Source of the DNA: Bacillota bacterium
GTDB taxonomy: Bacteria; Bacillota_A; Clostridia; Lachnospirales; WQUN01
Length of the DNA stretch: 12,265 nucleotides
NCBI GenBank assembly: GCA_009786175.1
Contig: WQTQ01000161.1
Location: 1 to 12,265 of the forward strand
Reading direction: 5' to 3'
Shown: one piece after another, positions 1 to 6,619 of the stretch
How positions within the stretch are numbered: the first letter of the stretch is position 1
Layout: the number at the start of each line of letters is the position of its first letter
Notes under the pieces: model-generated
What the model was told of the DNA's origin: nothing
Database searches by the model: none
The model's input: the letters and a program-made list of their open reading frames with translations, nothing else
Translations under genes and position numbers: made by a program

Positions 1-337
1 GCGTTATCGGAATCGCAGAAGACGCTTCGGCTTACGATTCAATCTCATTGCGGGTATTTGTAATTTTGATATGTCACCTTAGTTATGCAAGAGGTCTAAT
101 ATGACCTACTACCGGGACTCTAATGCCAAAGAAATTGATATTTTTGTAGAGCGAGGTAATTTGATTCACCCGTTGGAAATAAAGAAATCTGCAAACCCGG
201 ATAGGCGAGAGGTTAAAAAATTTGATGTTTTAGAAAAGGCGTCTATATCGCAGGGGTGTGGAGGTATTATTTGTATGTGTGAAGAAGTGATTCCAATTGA
301 CAGCGGGAATTGTTTTATACCGTGTAATTTGGTTTAG
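1..337 (+). pseudogene. C-terminal remnant of a DUF4143 AAA ATPase, apparently frameshifted
   Basis: The clean reading frame from 101 gives 78 residues that match the end of the DUF4143 domain of the large family of AAA ATPases of unknown role: a YYRDSNAKEIDIF stretch, then HPLEIKKSANPDRREVKKF, then a GGIICM..E..PID...FIPCNL ending. The ATPase part would lie left of the window. Just upstream this frame has a stop (80-82), but the frame ending at 102-104 reads FVILICHLSYA, which resembles the FVISEI..SY stretch expected immediately before. Joining the two near 87-92 with one extra base would give SYAKRSNMTYYRDSN, a natural DUF4143 sequence. I infer a one-base deletion, so the gene is probably broken. 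A short ORF restarted at ATG 101 is possible (AGAGG lies just upstream) but unlikely to be functional. Family match is fairly certain; the frameshift is inference, and a sequencing error could mimic it. Confidence 0.62.
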
Positions 338-417
338 TAGTAATAGAGTGGTTTTTCGAAGATGCCGCAGCCACCGATGCGGCGGTCATTGAAATAACCC
401 AACCACCGGTTGTTATT

Positions 418-439
418 GCAACAACCAATTGGTAATTGC
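418..439. promoter_or_regulatory. Candidate operator: 22-bp dyad over the -35 box
   Basis: The sequence GCAA-N2-ACCAATTGGT-N2-TTGC is symmetric at 18 of 22 positions, with a perfect 10-bp palindrome at its centre (424-433). It overlaps the -35 hexamer at 436-441 of the promoter for the XRE regulator downstream. XRE proteins usually bind such dyads as dimers and repress their own genes, so autoregulation is the natural inference. No second copy was noticed elsewhere in the window. Confidence 0.45.
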
Positions 440-464
440 TTTCGCTTTGTCCGTTCAATATACT
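436..464 (+). promoter_or_regulatory. Sigma-A-like promoter for the XRE regulator
   Basis: The -35 box is TTGCTT (436-441) and the -10 box is TATACT (459-464), separated by exactly 17 bp. The start codon at 501 lies 36 bp beyond the -10, leaving a short leader with a GGAGG ribosome binding site at 489-493. Confidence 0.6.
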
Positions 465-500
465 ATGCATACACCGGTGATAAATCTTGGAGGTATGAGT

Positions 501-1655
501 ATGAACGTTAAAATTGGCGCAAAAATTAAGTCCCTAAGAAAGCGTGACGACATTACGCAAGAAAAACTTGCGGACGCCCTTGGCGTTACAAGCCAGGCGG
601 TTTCTAAATGGGAAAGCGAAAGCAGCTACCCGGACATTGAGTACATTACGCCCCTTGCAAACTTTTTTAATGTCACTATCGATTATTTATTTGACCACGA
701 TACTGCAGAAAAAAAGAAAAGGATAGATGAACACTGTGAACGGTTTGACATTCACAGCAGAGACATGAAACCGCCCCAAGAGCGCGTTGATATGATGCGT
801 ATGGTCCTTGCGCAGTTCCCGGCAGAGGAGCAGCTGTTGTTTAGACTCGCAAAGGCCTTATACGACAAATGGGGTAACTACGGCTGGTATACTAAACTTG
901 ATGAAAACGGCTGTGTGTGTGGCGACTTCGAAAGGCACAAGGCGTATGACAGCTGGGACGAATCCGCAAAAATTATGGAGGAACTGCTTTTGACTTCAAC
1001 GGACGATAAAGTGCGAAACGATTGCCGTTGGCATCTAGCCTCTATATACGGCTGGGTTGGTGAAAAAGATAAAGTTCTTGCGATTGCGGAGAAAAGCTGT
1101 CACATATGGCAAAGCAAAGAAAATCTGCTGGCAAGTTCCATACACGACAAAGACACAATACTGTATGAGCAAAAACGGTTATTCCTTTTGTTACAACTTT
1201 TCCGGGATTCTTTTATGACCGTAGCCAGAAGTACAAAGGACAATAAACTAATTGACGACTCTTACAGCGTGATGATTAACCTGTTTAAGTTTGTTTTCAG
1301 TGATGGAGAATTTGGTGTTGCCAATTTATTAATGTCATTATTGTACCGCGACCATTCATTCGCGCTTATTTTTCAGGAAAGGTTTGATGAAGCATTTGAG
1401 GCAATGGAGAATGAATATGCCTATGCCAAAGCGCATGACGCATACATAGCGGAGCTTCGCGAAAAAGGCGTAATGAGTTATACATCGCCATTTGTGAACT
1501 TAATCCAAGATAAATCGGAAGATCAGTACTCTGCCGCCGACCAGACGTTGTGGATACTAAAATGGCTAAGAAATGAAATTGAGATTGGTTATGAAAGACT
1601 TCATACAGACCCGCGCTACGCGGAGTTTATCAACAAAATCGAAAATGCGTTATAA
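501..1655 (+). CDS. XRE-family transcriptional regulator with long C-terminal domain
   Basis: A 384-residue cytoplasmic DNA-binding protein. Residues 5-64 form a typical XRE/Cro helix-turn-helix: IKSLRKRDDITQEKLADALGV followed by TSQAVSKWES, then a PDIEYITPLANFFNVTIDYLF tail. The other 300 or so residues are mostly helical, rich in Trp, Tyr and Leu, with a TPR-like look (for example HLASIYGWVGEKDKVLAIAE near 178-197). They resemble the sensory or oligomerisation part of many clostridial XRE regulators, but I recognise no ligand domain. The start at 501 is chosen because GGAGG (489-493) lies 7 nt upstream; ATG 495 is only 1 nt from it, and TTG 429 lies upstream of the promoter. The gene has its own promoter, a candidate autoregulatory operator and a terminator, so it seems independent of the cell-wall unit that follows. 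Its targets are unknown. Confidence 0.85.
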   Translation: MNVKIGAKIKSLRKRDDITQEKLADALGVTSQAVSKWESESSYPDIEYITPLANFFNVTIDYLFDHDTAEKKKRIDEHCERFDIHSRDMKPPQERVDMMRMVLAQFPAEEQLLFRLAKALYDKWGNYGWYTKLDENGCVCGDFERHKAYDSWDESAKIMEELLLTSTDDKVRNDCRWHLASIYGWVGEKDKVLAIAEKSCHIWQSKENLLASSIHDKDTILYEQKRLFLLLQLFRDSFMTVARSTKDNKLIDDSYSVMINLFKFVFSDGEFGVANLLMSLLYRDHSFALIFQERFDEAFEAMENEYAYAKAHDAYIAELREKGVMSYTSPFVNLIQDKSEDQYSAADQTLWILKWLRNEIEIGYERLHTDPRYAEFINKIENAL

Positions 1656-1661
1656 GCTACC

Positions 1662-1687
1662 AAAGCATCGTCCCGGCGGTGCTTTTT
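1662..1687 (+). terminator. Rho-independent terminator after the XRE regulator
   Basis: A 9-bp stem AAAGCATCG / CGGTGCTTT with one G-T wobble and a 6-nt loop (TCCCGG) runs into TTTTT at 1683-1687. It starts 7 nt after the stop codon of the regulator gene and separates it from the next promoter. Confidence 0.75.
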
Positions 1688-1695
1688 ATAACATT

Positions 1696-1724
1696 TTGAG
1701 CCCACTGTTTTCCTGTGGTATAAT
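1696..1724 (+). promoter_or_regulatory. Strong sigma-A-like promoter of the cell-wall unit
   Basis: TTGAGC (1696-1701), a 17-bp spacer and a consensus TATAAT (1719-1724), with an extended -10 TG at 1716-1717. It is the only good promoter I see before the run of five closely spaced genes, so it probably drives the DUF3419, murE-murF, mraY, murD and ftsW genes together. The leader is short; GGAGG at 1741-1745 serves the first ATG at 1752. Confidence 0.75.
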
Positions 1725-1751
1725 TTGTATATTGTTACATGGAGGTGCGGT

Positions 1752-2720
1752 ATGAATACTGTAAATTTTGAAATACGTTGTTCGCAAGACTGGCAAGACG
1801 CAGATTTGCTGGTAGAAGTGTTGAATATACAAGAAACGGACACGGTGTTGTCTGCTGCCTCTGCCGGGGATAATGCCTTCGCACTGCTGGCCCAAAACCC
1901 CGCCAAAGTTTACGCCATAGACCAAAATTTTGGGCAAATTGCTTGCTGCGAATTGCGCAAAGCAATGTACCGCCAGTTTCCCCGCGAAAAGCATCTTGTT
2001 TTTGGCGGCGTGGTGCCGGGGCGTATGAACAGAATTGCAGTTTTTCACGAGCTGGAACTGCCGCACGCCGTTGGCGAATACTGGTCTAAAAAGCTTGGTG
2101 CCATAGAAGCCGGTTTTATGACCCGGGGCAAAGCTGAAAAAGATTTCGCCCTGTTTCGCGAAAGAGTACTGCCCCTTATCCACACCCGCAAAAGGGTAGT
2201 TGATCTGATTGCCCCCAAAACCCAAGAAGAGCGCAAGCTCTTTTACGATAAAAAATGGAACAATCGCCGCTGGCAGTGGATGTCGCATAAATTTACATCC
2301 CGTTTCCCGTTCTACACGGAACACGCCCTTACCGCCTTGGACACAAGCCAAAACCCTTATCTGCACTTTATTCTTAACGGCGGGTATGACACGGTATTTC
2401 CATTTTCTTTGCGGGAAGAAAATTACGATAAAATCAGATACAATCTGGATAAAATCGAATTTCGGCAGGCATCAATAGAGGAATTTATCGCGGAATATGA
2501 CAGCAAGATAAACGCATTTAACTTAAGCGATATTTTCGATTATATGACCCAAGAAGCCATAGATGCGTTGTACATAATTTTAGTCAAAAAAGCCGCCAAA
2601 GGTGCGCGGCTTGCCTATTGGAGTAAACTTGCCCCGAAAAGTTACAGTGATGCATTAATAAAAAATGTTAAATTGCACTCCCGTTTTGATGACAAATCTG
2701 TTACAATATGCGAAATATGA
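1752..2720 (+). CDS. DUF3419 family protein, BtaA-like SAM-dependent 3-amino-3-carboxypropyl transferase
   Basis: A 322-residue protein with the hallmarks of DUF3419, the family of BtaA. BtaA moves the aminocarboxypropyl group of S-adenosylmethionine to diacylglycerol, the first step of betaine lipid (DGTS) synthesis. Seen in the sequence: the SAM-binding loop VLSAASAGDNAFALL (residues 32-46), an acidic residue after the next strand (AIDQN, 55-59), a GKAEKDFALFRERVLPLIHTR segment (126-146), FYDKKWNNRRWQW (164-176) and the late NLSDIFDYM motif (257-265). ATG 1752 is chosen because GGAGG lies 6 nt upstream; TTG 1725 would start beside the -10 box. No BtaB-type N-methyltransferase is present, so true betaine lipid synthesis is not shown and the acceptor may differ. 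The gene is first in the cell-wall unit, 14 nt before murE-murF. The family call is firm; the substrate is uncertain. Confidence 0.82.
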   Translation: MNTVNFEIRCSQDWQDADLLVEVLNIQETDTVLSAASAGDNAFALLAQNPAKVYAIDQNFGQIACCELRKAMYRQFPREKHLVFGGVVPGRMNRIAVFHELELPHAVGEYWSKKLGAIEAGFMTRGKAEKDFALFRERVLPLIHTRKRVVDLIAPKTQEERKLFYDKKWNNRRWQWMSHKFTSRFPFYTEHALTALDTSQNPYLHFILNGGYDTVFPFSLREENYDKIRYNLDKIEFRQASIEEFIAEYDSKINAFNLSDIFDYMTQEAIDALYIILVKKAAKGARLAYWSKLAPKSYSDALIKNVKLHSRFDDKSVTICEI

Positions 2721-2734
2721 AATGGAGGTAACAT

Positions 2735-5536
2735 ATGAAGCTTGATAAATTACTTAATGGAATACCCCACGAAACAATTCAAACAGGCAGCAATACGGAA
2801 ATATCATCAATAACATTTGACTCGCGGGAGGTTAAACCCGGCTCACTATTCCTTTGCATACGCGGGATAACCATAGACAGACACGAGTTCATAAACGCAG
2901 CGGCAGAAGCCGGTGCAGCGGCAGTCATAGTTGAGACGTTGTCCGACACATACCCGCAAAACCTAACCGTAATCCGTGTTGCCAACGTACGGCAAACCAT
3001 GGCATACATCGCCGCAAACTATTACAGCAACCCAGCCAAAAAATTGCGCCTGATTGGCGTTACAGGCACCAATGGCAAAAGCACTGTCACCAATTATATA
3101 GAAGAAATTTTACGCAAGTTAGGCCGCAAAGTCGGGATAATAGGCACAGTGGGAGTAAAAGCAGACGATAATCCGCTTAATATTCTGTTTGCAACCTCAA
3201 CCACACCTGACCCTTTGGAACTTCATGAAATCTTTGCCAAATTCGTTGAGCTTGGCATCCAGGACGTTGTTATGGAAGTTTCGTCCCACGCACTGACATT
3301 TTACAAAATGGAGGGGCTAATGTTCGACGTGGGCGTATTCACCAACCTAACCCAAGACCATTTGGATATCCACGGCACCATGATAAATTACGCGCTTGCA
3401 AAGGCGAAGTTATTCGAGCAAAGCAAATTTGCAGTGGTAAACAGCGACGATGAATATACCCCGCTGATGCTAAAAATCCATGGGCAAGACCCGTATCTAA
3501 CATATGGCATCGACACCCCGTCCGATTTACAGGCGGAAAATGTAAACTGTATGGCGCATGGCTCGGATTTTGAGCTTTGGGGTGAAAAATACCACTTGCC
3601 GGTAATCGCAAAGTATAATGTATCCAATATATTAGCAACGATAGGCGTGGCAAAAGCATTGGGATGCAACCTTGATGGCATTAATCAAATTGTGGCAGAA
3701 ATTTCCGACGTGACGGGACGCGTACAGCCCGTGCCAAATAATATTGGTGCGCAAATTTTTGTAGATTATGCTCATACCCCCGACAGTTTGGAAAAAACAA
3801 TCATTACCGTGCGTGAAATTACAACAGGGCGGGTAATAACCCTGTTTGGCTGCGGAGGCGACCGTGACACCACCAAGCGGCCAATAATGGGGCGCATTGC
3901 GGGCGAATTATCCGATTACTGCATTCTAACGTCTGACAACCCCCGTACAGAAGACCCATTTGCCATTATCGCCCAAACGGAAGCGGGCGTAAAAGAAACT
4001 GCCGCATCGTACCAAGTTTGCGAAAACCGCAAAGACGCTATTTTCGCCGGTGTAAAAATGCTGAAACCGGGGGATGCTCTAATAATCGCCGGTAAAGGCC
4101 ACGAAGATTATCAGGAAATTGGCAAGACAAAATACCCCTTTAGCGATTATGAAACGGCTGTGGAGGCGTTGAAAAGTATAACTAATGGCATGAATTTAAC
4201 ACTCCAAGAAATAGCCAAAGCCTGCAACGGCCAAATACTGCACAACGTAGACACGCCGCCAATAACCAGCGTGTCTACTCACACAAAAAATATTGCCCCC
4301 GGCGCGCTTTTTGTGCCAACATTCGGCGAATTTTTTGACGGGCACGATTTTATTAATGCCGCCGCAGAAAATGGTGCAGTGTGCGCACTTACGGAAAAGG
4401 CGGACATCCTGTCCGACATTCCGTTGATACTTGTAAAATCCACCCGCCGCGCACTGATGGACCTTGGGGCGTACTACCGCCGCATTCATAATGTAACTGT
4501 GGTGGCGATTACCGGCAGTGCGGGCAAAACCACCACTAAGGACATGATTTACCATGTCCTTGCCCACAAGTACAAAACCAAAAAGACCCTTGGCAACTTT
4601 AACAACGACATGGGCGTGCCGCTGTCCATTTTCCAACTTGAAGCCGACGATGAAGTGCTGGTATTGGAAATGGGCATGAACCACGCCATGGAAATTCACG
4701 AATTAAGCAAAATCGGCGCGCCGGACATTACCGTAATCACCCACATTGGCGACGCCCACATAGAAAATTTTGAAAACAGAGAGGGCATTCTTCACGCCAA
4801 ACTGGAAATTGTGGACGGTCTAAAGCCCGGCGGTACGGTAATTTTAAACGGTGACGACCCGCTTCTGACAGGGCCAATTGCCGCCGCCAAGGTACTTCCG
4901 TTTACGGTGCAGTTCCCAAGTTCTAAAAACATAATATCCGCGGAAACAATAGGCTTGCAGGAAACAGCGTGTCACTTTAACTGGCGTGGGAAGGACATTA
5001 AACTTACGGTGCCCTTGCCCGGTATGCACAACGCGATGAATGCCTTGCTTGCGGCTGCCGTGGGCGTAGAAATGGGCGTTCCCCCGGAAGAAATAGCAAA
5101 AGGCTTTGACGATTTTGTTCCCCCAAGCGGGCGGTTGACTGTGAAAAATCTAAATGGGATGACCGTAATTGACGACGCGTACAATGCAAACCCTGCCGCC
5201 ATGCGGGAGTCCATAAAAATATTGTGCAAACAGCCCGGGCGCAAGGTTGCCATCCTTGGCGACATGAACGAGCTGGGCCATGTGTCTGAAGCGCGGCATA
5301 CAGAAATTGGTGCTTACGCGGCAGAAATGGGCATAGACTTATTAATAGTAATTGGCCCCCAGGCATGGTTCTTGTATGATGCATTCGCGGATAATAACAG
5401 AAAGCTGTACTTCCCGACTGTGGACGAATTTTTGCCAAAGTGCAAAGGTCTGCTGCAGCCGGGAGATGTTGTACTTGTAAAGGCGTCCCGGGGGATGGCA
5501 TTTGAACGGATAATTGATGAACTAAATATACTTTAA
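2735..5536 (+). CDS. murE-murF: MurE-MurF fusion: UDP-MurNAc-tripeptide synthetase and D-Ala-D-Ala ligase in one chain
   Basis: A 933-residue bifunctional cytoplasmic Mur ligase. Residues 1-484 are MurE: ATP-binding loop GTNGKST (111-117, Ser where Thr is usual), EVSSHAL (181-187), FTNLTQDHLDIHGT (202-215), the AKAKLF lysine that is normally carbamylated (222-227), YAHTPDSLEKT, and DNPRTEDP (401-408), whose Arg marks meso-diaminopimelate as the amino acid added. From Met486 the chain is MurF: ITGSAGKTTTKD (592-603), EMGMN (645-649), HAKLEIV (687-693), DDAYNANP (813-820), GDMNELG (842-848) and KASRGMAFE (916-924). Both halves look complete and catalytically intact. The join is seamless: ATG 4190 begins the MurF part, but no stop precedes it and no ribosome binding site sits at proper distance. 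GGAGG at 2724-2728 supports the start at 2735. MurE-MurF fusions are known in a few bacteria such as Bordetella; separate genes are usual in Clostridia. Confidence 0.95.
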   Translation: MKLDKLLNGIPHETIQTGSNTEISSITFDSREVKPGSLFLCIRGITIDRHEFINAAAEAGAAAVIVETLSDTYPQNLTVIRVANVRQTMAYIAANYYSNPAKKLRLIGVTGTNGKSTVTNYIEEILRKLGRKVGIIGTVGVKADDNPLNILFATSTTPDPLELHEIFAKFVELGIQDVVMEVSSHALTFYKMEGLMFDVGVFTNLTQDHLDIHGTMINYALAKAKLFEQSKFAVVNSDDEYTPLMLKIHGQDPYLTYGIDTPSDLQAENVNCMAHGSDFELWGEKYHLPVIAKYNVSNILATIGVAKALGCNLDGINQIVAEISDVTGRVQPVPNNIGAQIFVDYAHTPDSLEKTIITVREITTGRVITLFGCGGDRDTTKRPIMGRIAGELSDYCILTSDNPRTEDPFAIIAQTEAGVKETAASYQVCENRKDAIFAGVKMLKPGDALIIAGKGHEDYQEIGKTKYPFSDYETAVEALKSITNGMNLTLQEIAKACNGQILHNVDTPPITSVSTHTKNIAPGALFVPTFGEFFDGHDFINAAAENGAVCALTEKADILSDIPLILVKSTRRALMDLGAYYRRIHNVTVVAITGSAGKTTTKDMIYHVLAHKYKTKKTLGNFNNDMGVPLSIFQLEADDEVLVLEMGMNHAMEIHELSKIGAPDITVITHIGDAHIENFENREGILHAKLEIVDGLKPGGTVILNGDDPLLTGPIAAAKVLPFTVQFPSSKNIISAETIGLQETACHFNWRGKDIKLTVPLPGMHNAMNALLAAAVGVEMGVPPEEIAKGFDDFVPPSGRLTVKNLNGMTVIDDAYNANPAAMRESIKILCKQPGRKVAILGDMNELGHVSEARHTEIGAYAAEMGIDLLIVIGPQAWFLYDAFADNNRKLYFPTVDEFLPKCKGLLQPGDVVLVKASRGMAFERIIDELNIL

Positions 5537-5547
5537 TTGATAAACAT

Positions 5548-5626
5548 AGGCGGCTGCGCCGCCTCCCGAAGGAAGCGTAGCAGGGCTTCATTCCCTGCGT
5601 AGCGGCGGGGTTTGGGGCAGAGCCCC
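5548..5626. repeat. GC-rich palindromic intergenic repeat inside the operon
   Basis: Three hairpins in a row fill most of the gap between murE-murF and mraY: AGGCGGC-TGC-GCCGCCT (5548-5564), GCAGGG-CTTCATT-CCCTGC (5580-5598) and GGGGC-AGA-GCCCC (5614-5626). A heptamer GCGTAGC occurs twice (5575-5581 and 5597-5603), and CCGCC (5559-5563) can pair with GGCGG (5604-5608), so alternative folds exist. From memory, GGGGTTTGGGGC-type blocks recur between genes in many clostridial genomes, which suggests a dispersed REP- or MITE-like element. No T-run follows, so it is not a standard terminator; mRNA protection or partial attenuation between the genes is possible. Confidence 0.6.
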
Positions 5627-5644
5627 ATTATTATGGAGGAACAA

Positions 5645-6619
5645 ATGGATTACTCGATGAACACCGCAATTTATGCGGTGATAATAGCTTTTCTTGCAAA
5701 TATTGTACTTTGCCCAATACTTATACCTGTGCTGCACAAGCTAAGGTTTGGGCAGCAAATCCGTGGGGACGGGCCTCAATCCCACCTAAAAAAAGCAGGC
5801 ACCCCAACCATGGGCGGCATAATGATAATTCTCAGCTTTGTGCTTGCTTCCGTAATTTTTATGCGCGATAACCCGGAAGTGATTGCGGTAATTATCGCAA
5901 CAGTTGGTTTTGGCTTTATCGGCTTTTTTGATGATTACATTAAGCGGATAAGAAAACGCTCCCTGGGGCTGCGGGCCTGGCAAAAACTTTTGGGGCAGTT
6001 TATTGTGTCCGGCGGTTTTCTTTTGTATTGGCGTACTTTACCCAGCTATACTACGGATATTTTGATTCCGTTTTTCCCGGAACTTTCCCTTAACCTCGGT
6101 TTTTTGTTCCCTATTTTTGCCATTCTTGTGTTTTTAAGCTGCAGCAACGGGGCCAACCTTACAGACGGCCTGGACGGTTTTGCGGCAGGGGTTACGGCAC
6201 TTATCGCAGTGTTTTTTATGTTTGCCGCATGGATACTTGATTCATCAATTTTACCCGTGGCAGGCGCGGCGGCGGGCAGCCTAATGGGCTTTTTGCTGTT
6301 TAACTCCCATCCGGCGCGGGTGTTTATGGGGGACACAGGGTCCCTGGCACTTGGGGGCTTTGTGGCTGTCGTTGCGTTAATGCTGCAGATGCCGCTGTTT
6401 CTTTTTATTGTGGCTGTTGTGTATGTACTGCAAAGTGCGTCTGTGCTTATCCAAGTTGGATATTTTAAGCTTACAGGCGGGAAACGGTTCTTTAAAATGG
6501 CACCGTTCCACCATTCGTTGGAGCTTAGCAATTGGCCGGAGACAAAAATAGTGTCGTTCTTTTATGTTGTTACCGCCATCGCGTGCTTGGTAGGATACTT
6601 GGCGTTAAGGGGTTTTTAG
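5645..6619 (+). CDS. mraY: MraY, phospho-N-acetylmuramoyl-pentapeptide transferase
   Basis: Integral membrane enzyme of 324 residues, the normal family length. It transfers phospho-MurNAc-pentapeptide from UDP to undecaprenyl phosphate, making lipid I on the inner face of the membrane. Visible motifs: GTPTMGG (52-58), the FFDDYIK aspartate pair (94-100), NLTDGLDGFAAG (171-182), FMGDTGSLALGG (227-238) and MAPFHHSLEL (285-294). The last motif is usually written HHHFE or HHHYE; here the third His is Ser291. About ten hydrophobic segments are present. ATG 5645 is chosen because GGAGG (5635-5639) lies 5 nt upstream; the in-frame codon at 5612 would start inside the repeat element, and Met5 at 5657 is a weaker alternative. 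Its substrate is the product of the MurE-MurF fusion encoded just before it. The stop codon directly abuts the start of murD. Confidence 0.95.
   Translation: MDYSMNTAIYAVIIAFLANIVLCPILIPVLHKLRFGQQIRGDGPQSHLKKAGTPTMGGIMIILSFVLASVIFMRDNPEVIAVIIATVGFGFIGFFDDYIKRIRKRSLGLRAWQKLLGQFIVSGGFLLYWRTLPSYTTDILIPFFPELSLNLGFLFPIFAILVFLSCSNGANLTDGLDGFAAGVTALIAVFFMFAAWILDSSILPVAGAAAGSLMGFLLFNSHPARVFMGDTGSLALGGFVAVVALMLQMPLFLFIVAVVYVLQSASVLIQVGYFKLTGGKRFFKMAPFHHSLELSNWPETKIVSFFYVVTAIACLVGYLALRGF

Larger units (their letters stand above)
338..500. other. Intergenic regulatory region, no gene
   Basis: This gap holds no convincing gene. It contains a GC-rich inverted pair (GCCGC/GCGGC around 364-385), a hairpin GGTTGTT-ATTGC-AACAACC at 408-426 without a T-run, so not a standard terminator, and then the operator-like dyad and promoter listed separately. 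Confidence 0.6.

Noticed and set aside
408..426. Hairpin considered as a terminator for the ATPase remnant
   Set aside because: The 7-bp stem is AT-containing and is not followed by a T-run; it overlaps the operator-like dyad and more likely reflects that symmetry.
429..500. Extended start for the XRE regulator at TTG 429
   Set aside because: It would begin upstream of the promoter -10 box and has no ribosome binding site; the helix-turn-helix starts normally after ATG 501.
1686..2366. Antisense open frame of 226 codons opposite the DUF3419 gene
   Set aside because: The sense strand matches a known family along its length and has a promoter and ribosome binding site. The antisense product has no recognisable motif.
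4190..5536. Separate murF gene starting at ATG 4190
   Set aside because: The MurE frame runs through this codon without a stop and there is no Shine-Dalgarno sequence at proper distance (a GGAGG lies 24 nt away). Internal initiation cannot be fully excluded, but a fusion is the simpler reading.
5612..5644. Extended start for MraY at 5612
   Set aside because: The added residues would be encoded by the palindromic repeat and by the ribosome binding site itself. MraY from 5645 has the normal length.
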